DNA of 64,000 nucleotides from Bacteroidetes bacterium GWA2_32_17 (GTDB lineage Bacteria; Bacteroidota; Bacteroidia; Bacteroidales; GWA2-32-17): NCBI GenBank assembly GCA_001769035.1, contig MENF01000066.1, positions 1 to 64,000 of the forward strand, read 5' to 3'. Shown piece by piece: positions 30,818 to 41,699 of this stretch (position 1 is its first letter; each line of letters starts with the position of its first letter). The notes under the pieces were generated by a model. It saw only the letters and a program-made list of their open reading frames with translations, ran no database searches and was not told where the DNA came from. The position numbers and the translations under genes were made by a program.

Positions 30818-31175
30818 AATACAAAGCATTTTTATTAACAATATAATCTGATAAATTTAAAATTCATTTTTTGAATTCTAAAAACTTCATTAAGCATAGT
30901 GTATCAAATTAGAAAAAATATGTATCTTTGTTTTATCAAAAAAATAAACGCTCATCAATAAACATAAAACAATGAATTCTGACAACCGTATGACAATGAA
31001 TGACTACTGAATGGCAATTGTATGACAATGAATGACTATTGAATGACAACTGTATGCTCACGAACTATAAACTCGAAACATTAAACTTTTTTTGAACAAT
31101 AAACATAGAACAATAAACATAGAACAATGAACATAGAACAGTGAACAATTAACTTTTTTAAAACATTTTTAAACA

Positions 31176-32207
31176 ATGAACAATAAACTTTTTCAAACAG
31201 CAATTGGAGTTTTTCTAATTCCGGCTTCAATATTTGGGCAGGATATTTTATTTTCTCAGCCCAACGAAGCACCACTTATATTAAATCCCGCAAATGCAGG
31301 AATACCATACAGTATGCGTGTAACAGCAAACTATCGTTCGCAATGGCGAAGCGTAACAACACCGTTTAGTACAATTGCTGCAGGCGTTGATGGTAAAATT
31401 CTATCACAGGGGACAAAAGGTTCGTCGCTTGGTGTAGGATTAATCCTTTTTAATGACCAAGCTGGTAGTGGTCATCTTACTACAAATCAAATAAATTTGT
31501 GTGTTTCAGGAAAAGTCACCATTGCAAAATATCAGGCACTTTCGGTTGGGCTTTCTGGCGGAATTATACAAAGACGAATTGGTACAGACAATTTAACATG
31601 GGGAGAACAATACAACGGTATTGCTTACGATCCAACCAGACTTTCAGGTGAAAGTTTTTCGGGCGATAATTTTTTAAACGGTGATTTTGGAACCGGAATA
31701 CAATGGAGCTACGGAAAAGGACAAAGTACACTTTCATCAAACGACCAGTTTGGAGCACAAACTGGAATTTCAGTTTCTCATGTAAATAGTCCAAGTACAG
31801 GATTTTATCAGGTTGTTGATAAACGAGCCATTCGCTATTTATTCCATTTTAGTTGTTCTTACGGTATTAAAAACACTAATATGCAAATTTCACCATTGTT
31901 CTTGTATGAAAGACAAGGCCCTGCACAAATGATTTATGGAGGAACATTTATTAAATACAAATTGCAGGAATCGTCGAAATATACCGATAACATGCTATCA
32001 AAATCTATAAGTATTGGTGGCTTTTTTAGAAGCGGAGATGCTGCTGTTATTGCAGCCCAATGCGAACTCGGGCAAATAGGATTTGGTATAAGTTACGATA
32101 TTAATATTTCATCTTTAACAAACGTAAGTTCAGGCCACGGAGGTTTCGAAATTTCGTTAAAATACTTGCCAATTATTAAGTCATCTGCTCCAAATAGACT
32201 GCTTTAA
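31176..32207 (+). CDS. PorP/SprF family type IX secretion membrane protein
   Basis: QDILFSQPNEAPLILNPANAGIPYSMRVTANYRSQWRS; ends GGFEISLKY. Confidence 0.9.
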   Translation: MNNKLFQTAIGVFLIPASIFGQDILFSQPNEAPLILNPANAGIPYSMRVTANYRSQWRSVTTPFSTIAAGVDGKILSQGTKGSSLGVGLILFNDQAGSGHLTTNQINLCVSGKVTIAKYQALSVGLSGGIIQRRIGTDNLTWGEQYNGIAYDPTRLSGESFSGDNFLNGDFGTGIQWSYGKGQSTLSSNDQFGAQTGISVSHVNSPSTGFYQVVDKRAIRYLFHFSCSYGIKNTNMQISPLFLYERQGPAQMIYGGTFIKYKLQESSKYTDNMLSKSISIGGFFRSGDAAVIAAQCELGQIGFGISYDINISSLTNVSSGHGGFEISLKYLPIIKSSAPNRLL

Positions 32208-32433
32208 TAAAATGTATGAACTATGATTTATAAGATTAAAGGATGGTAGGATTAAAAAATTCTAAATTCGTTCACTATCGGATTAATAAATCCTATTAAT
32301 CCTTGTTAAGACTATAAAAAATGGATTAGATAAAAAAACTGACACAAATTTTTTATATTGATTGATAAGAAATAATTATAACTTTGATTTTTAATTATAA
32401 AATATTAGTTTTATAAAATTAAATTATTTTCGG

Positions 32434-34617
32434 ATGAAATTTATACCTTTATTTGTTTTATTATTTTTGCAATTTACAATTTTTGGTTATTCCCAAAATG
32501 ACACAATTTCAAAGCCTAATAAAGTAAAAACAAATAAACATAAGAAAAAAAGCAATCAAACACAATGGTCTTTTAAGGTGATTACCTTTTCTTCTCAATT
32601 TAGCAATAAAGAGAAATCGGCTAACCAGATTTTAGGAAAACCGAACGTACTTCCAATAGGAGGTTTATCTCCATGTGCATGGGCGGTATCAAAAGATTAC
32701 GATAAAACAAAGCCGACATCTATAAGAGTTGCTTTTGAAAAACCTGTTAAAGCAACACAAGTAGCAGTTGCCGAGAGCTATAAAGCTGGAGCAATCGAAA
32801 AAATAGTTTTATATGGAAACGACAATCAGGAAAAAATAGTTTATCAAAATGACCCTAAATTAATAGATATAAACTCAAGAATGTTGAATGTTTTTTTTGA
32901 ACCAACCCCCTTTGATGTAATTGAAGGAGAATTATTCCTGCAACCCAAAAAAGTATCTGATTTTGAAATTGATGCTTTTGGTATATCAGGCAATACCGAT
33001 ACTATTAAAGCATGTGTAAATGTGGCATTAACCATGAAATTTTCTTTTAGCAAAGAATCGTTAGGCCCTGCTATTAATACAAAACTCGATGAAGTTGCAC
33101 CCATAATTTCATCTGATGTAAAAACATTATATTTTGATAGAAAAAATTCTCCCGGAAATGTAGGGGGTGTGGATGATGAGGATGATATTTGGTTTTCAAA
33201 AGCAGACACAAATGGGAATTGGTTGCCTGCTGTAAATATTGGCTCACCATTAAATAATAAATATAATAATTTTGTTCAATCAATTACTCCCGACGGAAAT
33301 ACCTTATTAATTGGAAATGTTTATAATTTAGATGGTGGTATGGCACCAGGTGCTTCTATTTCGAACAGAACAAAAGATGGATGGTCATTCCCTGAAAAAC
33401 AAAATATCAAAAATTTTAAAAATGATAATCAATTTGTAAATTACTTTTTAACAAATGACAATAAATTTTTATTAATCGCAATGGAAAATAGTAGCAGCTA
33501 CGGGGGACTAGATTTATATGTCAGTTTCAGAATCAGCGAAAATAATTGGTCTGAACCTCAAAATCTGGGAGTTGTTGTTAATACTGCTGCCAATGATTAT
33601 AGTCCATTTTTAGCATCAGATGGCGTTACTCTATATTATTCAACATCAGGCATCAGTGGCTATGGTAAAGAAGATGTTTTTATGACCCGCCGCCTTGATG
33701 ATTCATGGTTAAACTGGTCTGAACCGCAAAATCTTGGTAATGAATTTAACACAAAAGGGTCTGAAACTAAATTTACAATACCCGCATCAGGTGAACATAT
33801 TTACTTTTCATCAACAGAAAATTCGATAGGACTTAATGATTTTTTTAGAATAAAACTACCCGAAGAAGTACAACCAGTTGACATAACAATTCATAATGTA
33901 GAAATAGGAAATACTAAATTTGCATATAATGCTGTTCCTTTTAAATCGTCTTTTGATAGTTTAAAAGGGGTGGTTCGAAATGATTTGAATGAAAAAAATA
34001 TTAATAAAGCAACTTTATATTTAATAGATACTCTTACCGGAGACACTATTGCATATTCAACTACCAATGATAACGGCAAATTTGAAATGACCGTACCTAA
34101 AAGAGACGATGAATCTATTGACGAAAGAGATTTACAACTTGTTATTGTAGGCGATGGTTATGAAAAGAAGGTAATTAATATAGACGCTCAATATTTTGAA
34201 TCGGAATATCTGATTATTGGCAATGTTGATACAAAAATGAAAGTTGAAATGAAAATTGAAAAAGTTATAGAATTTCATAATATTTACTTCGATTATGGAA
34301 AGGCTGAATTAAACCAAAATTCTATATCTGTATTAGATAAAATAGTGCAAATTATGAATGAAAATAAAAAAATGGTTATTGAATTAAGCGCTCATACAGA
34401 CTGCCAGTCGAGTTCCGATTTTAACCTTAATCTTTCTCAAAAAAGAGCAACTAATGCAAAAAACTATATTATTTCAAATGGGATAAGTCAGGATAGAATT
34501 GTTGCCAAAGGTTATGGTAAAACACATCTCCTTACTCATTGTAATTGCCTTACATGTACCGAAGATGAACATGCACTTAACAGGAGAATTGAAGTTAAAA
34601 TTTTAAAAATGCAATAA
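32434..34617 (+). CDS. OmpA-family protein with WD40-like (PD40) repeats
   Basis: C-term IYFDYGKAELNQNS..LSAHTDCQSS..NRRIEVKIL; PD40-like repeats. Confidence 0.87.
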   Translation: MKFIPLFVLLFLQFTIFGYSQNDTISKPNKVKTNKHKKKSNQTQWSFKVITFSSQFSNKEKSANQILGKPNVLPIGGLSPCAWAVSKDYDKTKPTSIRVAFEKPVKATQVAVAESYKAGAIEKIVLYGNDNQEKIVYQNDPKLIDINSRMLNVFFEPTPFDVIEGELFLQPKKVSDFEIDAFGISGNTDTIKACVNVALTMKFSFSKESLGPAINTKLDEVAPIISSDVKTLYFDRKNSPGNVGGVDDEDDIWFSKADTNGNWLPAVNIGSPLNNKYNNFVQSITPDGNTLLIGNVYNLDGGMAPGASISNRTKDGWSFPEKQNIKNFKNDNQFVNYFLTNDNKFLLIAMENSSSYGGLDLYVSFRISENNWSEPQNLGVVVNTAANDYSPFLASDGVTLYYSTSGISGYGKEDVFMTRRLDDSWLNWSEPQNLGNEFNTKGSETKFTIPASGEHIYFSSTENSIGLNDFFRIKLPEEVQPVDITIHNVEIGNTKFAYNAVPFKSSFDSLKGVVRNDLNEKNINKATLYLIDTLTGDTIAYSTTNDNGKFEMTVPKRDDESIDERDLQLVIVGDGYEKKVINIDAQYFESEYLIIGNVDTKMKVEMKIEKVIEFHNIYFDYGKAELNQNSISVLDKIVQIMNENKKMVIELSAHTDCQSSSDFNLNLSQKRATNAKNYIISNGISQDRIVAKGYGKTHLLTHCNCLTCTEDEHALNRRIEVKILKMQ

Positions 34618-34784
34618 TTAGTGGCTGTCCATAATATCGTAATAATAGTAAAAAGCCCAAAATACCAAATTCCAAATACCAAATACCAAGTTTGGGGCTT
34701 GAGATTTGGGGCTTGAGATTTGGGGTTTGGGGCTTGTGGTTTATGGTTTTGAAAACCTGAAACTTCAAACTTGAAACTTCAAAC

Positions 34785-36995
34785 TTGAAACTATTTTTTT
34801 ATGTTCATTGTTTATTGTTTTTACAATTTATTTCGTATTTTTGTATTAATAGTTTTTTAGTTATTTCAAATAAATGTGTCCCAATTATGTGCTTTAAAAC
34901 ATTCAAAACTTTATCAACTGGTTTTTTTATTGTATTATTAGGATGTAGTGTGTCTTGTTATGGACAAACTTTATCGGACAGTATGCAAAAAGTGCTGGAT
35001 AAAAAAACTGATACCGAGAAAATAGAATTTCTGAACAACCTTGCTGAAAAAAACATTAAAACTTCGCCCGAAAAAAGTATTGATTACGCAAACCAGTCAC
35101 TTGAAATATCAAAGAACATCAAAAATCGCAATGCTGAACTTAATTCATTGCTTATTCTAGGAAAAGCCCTAAAGAGAGTGGGTAAATATTCCGAAAGTAT
35201 AAACAACTTTCAGAAATCTTTAGATATTTATATAGCAGCAAACCATAAAGAGGGTAAAGCTTATTGCTACAGTGAAATCGGAGATCTTTATAAAAACCTT
35301 AATCAATATAACAACGCTCTTGAAGACTTATCTAACGCATTAAAATTATATCAGGAATTAAAAGATAATAAAAATACGAATCTAACTTTAAATAGTATTG
35401 GCAATGTTTATTCTAAATCTCAGAATTATCAGAAAGCAATAGAATATTATAACAAAGTGCTTACACAAATTGAAACATCCGGAGATAATAAGGGAATCAC
35501 AGTAATAAATAGCCAAATAGGTGCTTCTTATGCAAACTGGGGAAATTACGAAGAAGCTTTAAAATATCTTGAGAAAGCAAAAAAAATTGCCGAAACAAAC
35601 AATTACACTCAATTAGTTTCATCTATTACTAAAAATATTAGCGACATACAATACAATATTTCAATCAACGAAAAAAATACAACCAACTTTGATAAAGAAA
35701 AAAATGCTGAACAACAACAATATTTATCGTCTTTAGAAACCGAAAATTTAGTGGCTAAAAATAAAAATCTGAAATCGTTTGAAGAAATTGAAAAATTAAG
35801 TTTCGAAAATCAGGCTAAAGAATTAAAGCTGCATGTAATACAAGAAAATTTAGAAAAACAGGTATTAGAAAAAAAACAAAAAGAGCAAAACATTAAATTG
35901 CTTAATACAAACAATAAATTAATTCAGACAGAACTTTCAAAAGAACAGGATAAACTTAAAAATCAGAAAAAAATACTGTTTATAATCCTTTCAGCCTTTT
36001 GTATTGTTTTTGTTTTACTCGTATTCATCTTCCGATTATTCTTATTTAAGAAAAAATCGCTGGTTCTGTTAGAAAGCCAACATCAGGAAATTTTAATCCA
36101 AAAAGAAGAAATTGAAACTCAAAATGAAAATATGGTAATGATTAATGAGGAGCTTCAAAATAAAAATATTTTAATAATAGATAGTATAAATTATGCTAAA
36201 CGAATACAAAACGCAGTTTTACCAAGTGATGAATATGTTAATAAATTGTTAGTACAGTCGGGTTTTAATAATGCAAGGTTTTTTATTCTTTTTAAACCCA
36301 AAGACATAGTAAGTGGCGACTTCTACTGGATGGTAAAAACCAGCGATTATTTATTTACCGCTGTAGCCGATTGTACAGGACATGGCGTACCAGGCGGTTT
36401 TATGAGTATGATTGGAATTTCACTGCTAAATGAAATAGTAAAAGGAAAAAATATTTTATGCCCGGCTGAAATACTTAATGAATTAAATACGTCTATCATT
36501 AATTCTCTTAATCAGACATTCGGAAATTCCAACGATAGCAATGAAATAGTTACCGACGGTATGGAAATATCAATATGCAGAATTGAACCTAATTCACACG
36601 AAATGCAAATTGCTGTAGCAGGACAAACTGTTTTTATTATAAATAACGACACTTTTAAAGAAATAGATGGTACATTTTATAGTATTGGCGACCCTATTAT
36701 AGCAAAACGAAATCTTGCATTTCAGAAACAAATAATTACAACAAGTAATAATGATATAATATATATGTTTTCTGATGGTTTATCCGACCAATTTGGTGGA
36801 TTAGAAGAGCAAAAATTTATGCAAAGTAATTTCAAAAATTTATTATTATCAATAAATACCAAGCCCTTAGAAGAACAAATGGCAATAATTAACACAACAA
36901 TTGAAAAGTGGATGTCGAACGTTAATGCATCTACTCAGAAAGCATATAAGCAAACAGATGATATTACTGTAATAGGGCTAAAAATTGGTTATTAA
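34785..36995 (+). CDS. TPR + SpoIIE-family PP2C phosphatase (SiaA-like)
   Basis: TPR repeats, TM segment, FKPKDIVSGDFYWM, ADCTGHGVPGGFMSMIG; true start may be downstream at MCFKTF. Confidence 0.87.
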   Translation: MKLFFYVHCLLFLQFISYFCINSFLVISNKCVPIMCFKTFKTLSTGFFIVLLGCSVSCYGQTLSDSMQKVLDKKTDTEKIEFLNNLAEKNIKTSPEKSIDYANQSLEISKNIKNRNAELNSLLILGKALKRVGKYSESINNFQKSLDIYIAANHKEGKAYCYSEIGDLYKNLNQYNNALEDLSNALKLYQELKDNKNTNLTLNSIGNVYSKSQNYQKAIEYYNKVLTQIETSGDNKGITVINSQIGASYANWGNYEEALKYLEKAKKIAETNNYTQLVSSITKNISDIQYNISINEKNTTNFDKEKNAEQQQYLSSLETENLVAKNKNLKSFEEIEKLSFENQAKELKLHVIQENLEKQVLEKKQKEQNIKLLNTNNKLIQTELSKEQDKLKNQKKILFIILSAFCIVFVLLVFIFRLFLFKKKSLVLLESQHQEILIQKEEIETQNENMVMINEELQNKNILIIDSINYAKRIQNAVLPSDEYVNKLLVQSGFNNARFFILFKPKDIVSGDFYWMVKTSDYLFTAVADCTGHGVPGGFMSMIGISLLNEIVKGKNILCPAEILNELNTSIINSLNQTFGNSNDSNEIVTDGMEISICRIEPNSHEMQIAVAGQTVFIINNDTFKEIDGTFYSIGDPIIAKRNLAFQKQIITTSNNDIIYMFSDGLSDQFGGLEEQKFMQSNFKNLLLSINTKPLEEQMAIINTTIEKWMSNVNASTQKAYKQTDDITVIGLKIGY

Positions 36996-37136
36996 AAAAT
37001 GAAAAACAAAAAAAACTTTATATTTTACAAACTTTTTACTAATTTGCGGCAAAAATTTAATGACGGTGTAGTTACAATAAATAATGCAGTAGGCAGTAAG
37101 AACGATGAACAATAAATATTAATAAAAATTTGTATT

Positions 37137-38225
37137 ATGTCAATTTATGAAATTTTCAATAGTTTAAAATCTGATAGTTTGAGTTTTATATACAAAGGAC
37201 AGTTTAGTGATACAATAACTGATAAAATACTAAGTTTAATTGAAGTTAATATTAGTAATAATTTAGTTGAATTGGCATCACTTAAAAAGAAAGTACCCTT
37301 TTTAATGGTCGAATGTTTCCAAAATATTGTACGACATGCCGCTGTATTAGAAGATGAAATGGGGTTTTTTATGATACGTAATATTGGAAGCAGTTATTTT
37401 ATTGCATCGGGTAATGGACTTATGAATCTTAGTATACCTACTCTCAGATCAAGGCTCGAAAAGATTAATTCTTTAAATAAAGAAGAACTGAAAGAATATT
37501 ATTTAGAAATATTAAATAACGAAGAAATGTCTAAAGAAGGGGGTTCAGGGCTTGGTTTAATTGAAATGGCGCGAAAATCGGGAGAAAAAATTGATTTTGC
37601 ATTTTATCCACTTAACGATACCTTCTCGCTTTTTTATATTCAATTAAAGATAAAAAGCAACGAAGATCATACTCAAGAGACAATACCAATATTCGATACA
37701 ATTTCAACAATTAACCATGCAACAGAACTTCACAAAAGTATGCGAGATAACAATATACTTTTAATACAACAGGGAGATTTTTCACAAGAGACTCTTTTTT
37801 CTATTCTTACAATGGTCGAAAATAATTTAAATCAGCAGATTGATGTCTCAAACAAAAACAAAGCAATATATCACGTTTTAGTCGAACTATTGCAAAATAT
37901 TACTAAACATGCCTATTCCGCATCAAACACAAATTTAAAAAAAGGAATTTTTACAGTTTCTAAGAGTGATGGTAGTTATCAGATATCCTCTGGCAACTTT
38001 ATTGACACAAACAAAACAGATAAACTTAAACAACACCTTGAACAAATAAATTCTCTCAATCAAGATGGATTAAAGTTATTTTACCAAAAAATTTTAAGAC
38101 AAAGTACCGAAACATCAGGATTAGGGTTAATAGATTTAGCAAGATTAAGTTCATCTTCTATAGAGTATAATTTTTATCCCGAAGATAATAATTTAACATT
38201 TTTTGAAATAACTGCCAAAATTTAA
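37137..38225 (+). CDS. SiaB-family (DUF6272) protein with two tandem domains
   Basis: Two paralogous halves: VECFQNIVRHA..SGLGLIEMARKSG and VELLQNITKHA..SGLGLIDLARLSS. Confidence 0.8.
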   Translation: MSIYEIFNSLKSDSLSFIYKGQFSDTITDKILSLIEVNISNNLVELASLKKKVPFLMVECFQNIVRHAAVLEDEMGFFMIRNIGSSYFIASGNGLMNLSIPTLRSRLEKINSLNKEELKEYYLEILNNEEMSKEGGSGLGLIEMARKSGEKIDFAFYPLNDTFSLFYIQLKIKSNEDHTQETIPIFDTISTINHATELHKSMRDNNILLIQQGDFSQETLFSILTMVENNLNQQIDVSNKNKAIYHVLVELLQNITKHAYSASNTNLKKGIFTVSKSDGSYQISSGNFIDTNKTDKLKQHLEQINSLNQDGLKLFYQKILRQSTETSGLGLIDLARLSSSSIEYNFYPEDNNLTFFEITAKI

Positions 38226-38229
38226 AAAA

Positions 38230-38619
38230 ATGGAAAAAATAATAATAAATAATCAAAGTGGAGATACTCCCAAAATTACATTAGACAAAGAAGCCAATGT
38301 ATTTGAAATTTGCGGAAAATCGTTTCCCGAAAATGCTGTTGAATTTTATTCACCAGTAATTAAATGGATAAATGAATATGCTCAAAGTCCAAATCCAGAA
38401 ACAATTTTTACAATAAATTTAGATTATTTTAACTCTTCATCTTCAAAAAAAATCTTTGAAATTCTCATGAAATTGGAACAAATAACAACTACTGGTGGAA
38501 ATATTCTTGTTAAGTGGTATTACGACGAAAATGATGATGTGATGTTTACAAGAAGCAAGGATATACAAGACGTTTTAGATATTCCAATTGAATTTATTAA
38601 GAAAACTAAACCGAAGTAG
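38230..38619 (+). CDS. SiaC-family regulatory phosphoprotein (DUF1987)
   Basis: PKITLDKEANVFEICGKSFPENAVEFYSPVIKWI..LDYFNSSSSKKI. Confidence 0.85.
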   Translation: MEKIIINNQSGDTPKITLDKEANVFEICGKSFPENAVEFYSPVIKWINEYAQSPNPETIFTINLDYFNSSSSKKIFEILMKLEQITTTGGNILVKWYYDENDDVMFTRSKDIQDVLDIPIEFIKKTKPK

Positions 38620-38883
38620 TTATACTGCAAGCAATTAGTACATGTTACGCAAATAAATTATTGTCCGAATAATATACCAAAACCTAAACTTGTGACAAAC
38701 AGAACCATCGCAAGCCCAAAGTATGCACCGGGCGTAGTCGTTTATCTCAAGAAATTTGTTTTTTTATCCTTTGAATTTTGTAATTTTTTATTTTTAACAA
38801 GAGTAATTTTGAATTAAGACCTAACAGGTCTCAAAGACTTGTTAGGTCTAAAAAAGGAAAATAATTTTTAATATATATATATC

Positions 38884-39807
38884 ATGAAAACAATTAAAAT
38901 TTCAATCGTTGTTTGTCTCGCTGTTCTTACAAACATTTTTTTTGCCCAAGGGCAAGAAATAGCAAACAATTCTGATAGCACAGGTTTACCCGGCGACCAC
39001 TTCAGTTTACAAGGTGCACTCGATTTATTTAAATCATCAAAATCATTAGAAGAGTTTGAAAAGAAACTTAATAACGAAGAAAACGCAGTAAATAATCTCG
39101 ACCTTAATGGTGACGGTAATATTGATTATATTAAAGTTGCCGATAATAAAAAAGATAGTGCACATGCAATAGTTTTACAAGTACCAATTAATGAAAAAGA
39201 ATTGCAAGATGTGGCTGTGATTGAGATTGAAAAAACAGGAAACCAAACTGCGATGGTTCAAATTGTTGGCGACGAAGAACTTTATGGTGAAAATATATTC
39301 GTTGAGCCATTTGAAGAAAAAACTACTGTAAAAACTAAAAGCGGACCATTAAATTATTTTAGTATGCCGGCAAGATTAATAGTAAATGTTTGGCTTTGGC
39401 CATCTGTACAATTTATTTATGCTCCTGCTTATGTTGTTTGGGTTTCGCCTTGGAAATGGCACCATTACCCAATTTGGTGGAAACCATGGGCACCACATCC
39501 TTGGAAATGGCACCATCAACATTGTGCACATTATAACGCATTTTATTATCCTGTTTATAAACACAGAGTTGTTGTTGCACATCAAATTTATGCTCCACAC
39601 CGAAAAACTTCAGTTGTAGTTCAAAACAGATATAAAAATAATCATGCAAATTATAAAGCACATAGAGGCGATAATGTAAATAAAAAATCTGTAAACAATC
39701 AAAAAGTAAAACCTAATCCATCAAAGACTCATAAATCAGTTAAGGCTGGAAATAGCGGCGGTCGGAATAAATCAAATAGCGGTGGAGGTAAAGGCAAAAG
39801 AAAATAG
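38884..39807 (+). CDS. hypothetical secreted protein, Trp/His-rich middle and basic C-terminus
   Basis: Signal peptide, DLNGDGNIDYIKV, WKWHHYPIWWKPW region. Confidence 0.6.
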   Translation: MKTIKISIVVCLAVLTNIFFAQGQEIANNSDSTGLPGDHFSLQGALDLFKSSKSLEEFEKKLNNEENAVNNLDLNGDGNIDYIKVADNKKDSAHAIVLQVPINEKELQDVAVIEIEKTGNQTAMVQIVGDEELYGENIFVEPFEEKTTVKTKSGPLNYFSMPARLIVNVWLWPSVQFIYAPAYVVWVSPWKWHHYPIWWKPWAPHPWKWHHQHCAHYNAFYYPVYKHRVVVAHQIYAPHRKTSVVVQNRYKNNHANYKAHRGDNVNKKSVNNQKVKPNPSKTHKSVKAGNSGGRNKSNSGGGKGKRK

Positions 39808-40028
39808 TTCACTAAAAGTTTATATACAATTTGATGTTTATATTATTTGTTTATCGTTTGTTGTTAAAAACGAATCCGATATCGGATACAAGATATAATT
39901 TTTTTTAAACTTTCAAATATGCCTGAAATAATATACAGCTATGAATTAGTTTATTAGACAACTTTCCAAATAAATTGTTGTAAAATCATATATATTGCCA
40001 CGACCTTTAGGTTGAAAATAATCTATAT

Positions 40029-40228
40029 ATTGCCACGACCTTTAGGTCGTGGAATATTAAAATAAATAATATGGCTTTAGCCAAAACAATATTGTGCCAT
40101 ACATCAAAGAAAATATTTATGCAGGAATATAATTAGATTTTGAAATTATACGGATTTATTAAAAATATTTTGGCTAAAGCCGCTCCTCCTCTTCACAATT
40201 CAACCCACGACCTGAAGGTAGTGGCAAT
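40029..40228. mobile_element. MITE-like element, copy 1
   Basis: TIRs ATTGCCACGACCTTTAGGTCGTGG / CCACGACCTGAAGGTAGTGGCAAT; internal GGCTTTAGCCAAAACAATATT / AAATATTTTGGCTAAAGCC. Confidence 0.65.
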
Positions 40229-40267
40229 AAATGGTCGTGGCAATTAAAAATTTTATAGGAAAGATAT

Positions 40268-41239
40268 CTATTGTATTCTATCTGCTGCAGTTCTTATTAA
40301 ATTATGAAATTCGAGCAAGGCAGCTATAAGTACTTGAGAATAATTTTGCGAAGCATTTCTGAAAGAGCCTGCTTCAGTTTGCCAAACAGTATAAATAAGC
40401 GGTAATCCGCCTTCTTTTGGTCGTATTGTATAAAGAATATTTTGCACGTTGCCACCACCAGCATGATATACATGCATAACCAACAATCTGAACCAAAGGT
40501 CATTTTCTTTATATGAAATATTTAAACTGTCGAGTATGCTTCTTACTGTTGGAATGCAAATTTTATTTATAAACATTGAAGCAGCATAAGCCGAACGTTT
40601 AATATCTTTACGTTCATCAGTTTTTCTGTTAATTGTTAAGCCGTATTTTCTGGCATTATATTTCATTAGTTGGAATGGTCCATAAGCTCCTGCTTTTGAT
40701 TTTTGAAGTTTGTTAGGACTTTCAATCAGTAATATTGATTGTGCAAACCATGGGTCAACATTGTTCTCAATAAATACCGGAATACTTTCGTCTATACTTG
40801 GAATTACAGTTCTAAATGAATAAAAATATTTTTTCCCGGTTGTAAAAAATATTCTTGTCGAATCTGATAATCCAAATGCTTTTTTAAGACTATCGCGATA
40901 ATTTGTTTTTCGAGTATCATTTAACGAAGAATAATATATAACTGAAATGGTATCAATTATTTGTCTGGTTTTAGCTACACTCATAAAACCCGAATCGGCT
41001 GATAAACGCATAAGTTTTGTCCAAAAAATTGTTTGAGGAATAGTATCCCAAAAATCAGCATACATTATCGAATCAACATAAGCTTTACGGTAAGTCGAAT
41101 CACCACGATAAAGAATTTTATATACATTGGTTCTATCATTTTTATTAATAGAATCGTTTTTTGCAATAACAAAATTTTGAGAATGTACAATTTCCGAAAA
41201 ACTTAAAAATATTGTAAATAATGTTATAACTAATTTCAT
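40268..41239 (-). CDS. lytic transglycosylase (SLT domain)
   Basis: ESPNKLQKSKAGAYGPFQLMKYNARKYGL; VMHVYHAGGGNVQ. Confidence 0.8.
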   Translation of the reverse strand: MKLVITLFTIFLSFSEIVHSQNFVIAKNDSINKNDRTNVYKILYRGDSTYRKAYVDSIMYADFWDTIPQTIFWTKLMRLSADSGFMSVAKTRQIIDTISVIYYSSLNDTRKTNYRDSLKKAFGLSDSTRIFFTTGKKYFYSFRTVIPSIDESIPVFIENNVDPWFAQSILLIESPNKLQKSKAGAYGPFQLMKYNARKYGLTINRKTDERKDIKRSAYAASMFINKICIPTVRSILDSLNISYKENDLWFRLLVMHVYHAGGGNVQNILYTIRPKEGGLPLIYTVWQTEAGSFRNASQNYSQVLIAALLEFHNLIRTAADRIQ

Positions 41240-41376
41240 GTTTATAATTTAATAGCAGCAAATATATAACGATAAATTTGTATTAAATAGTGCTTAAAAA
41301 TTATTTATACACAAAATTTTGTTTATACAATAGACATCTTTCCAAAATAAATCCGATAGCTATCGGATGTAAAACA

Positions 41377-41610
41377 ATTGCCACGACCTTTAGGTCGTGG
41401 AATATAAAAATAAAAAATCTGGCTTTAGCCAAAACAATATTATTTTCAAACTTTCCGAAAGTTAACTCGGCTTGTGGCTTGGCAAACTTTCGGAAAGTTA
41501 ACCGAGGAATATAATGAGATTTTGAAATTACACGGTTTTAGTAAAAATATTTTGGCTAAAGCCGCTCCTCCTCTTCACAATTCAACCCACGACCTAAAGG
41601 TCGTGGCAAT
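41377..41610. mobile_element. MITE-like element, copy 2 with nested palindromic insert
   Basis: Same TIRs as 40029-40228; extra AACTTTCCGAAAGTTAACTCGG / AACTTTCGGAAAGTTAACCGAGG. Confidence 0.65.
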
Positions 41611-41699
41611 AGATGGTTGTGGCAACTAAAAATTTAATTGTAAAGATGTCTAATAGTAAATGAAAAAATATGAATAAATGATTTTTATAAAAACTATTA

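Noticed and set aside
31080-31170. Tandem 'gaacaataaacata' repeats upstream of PorP/SprF
   Set aside because: Simple low-complexity repeats common in AT-rich intergenic DNA; no further structure seen.
38820-38860. gacctaacaggtctcaaagacttgttaggtc hairpin
   Set aside because: Plausibly an ordinary hairpin/terminator; no further copies noticed beyond generic similarity to aacaggttttaaaacctgtta at 14718.
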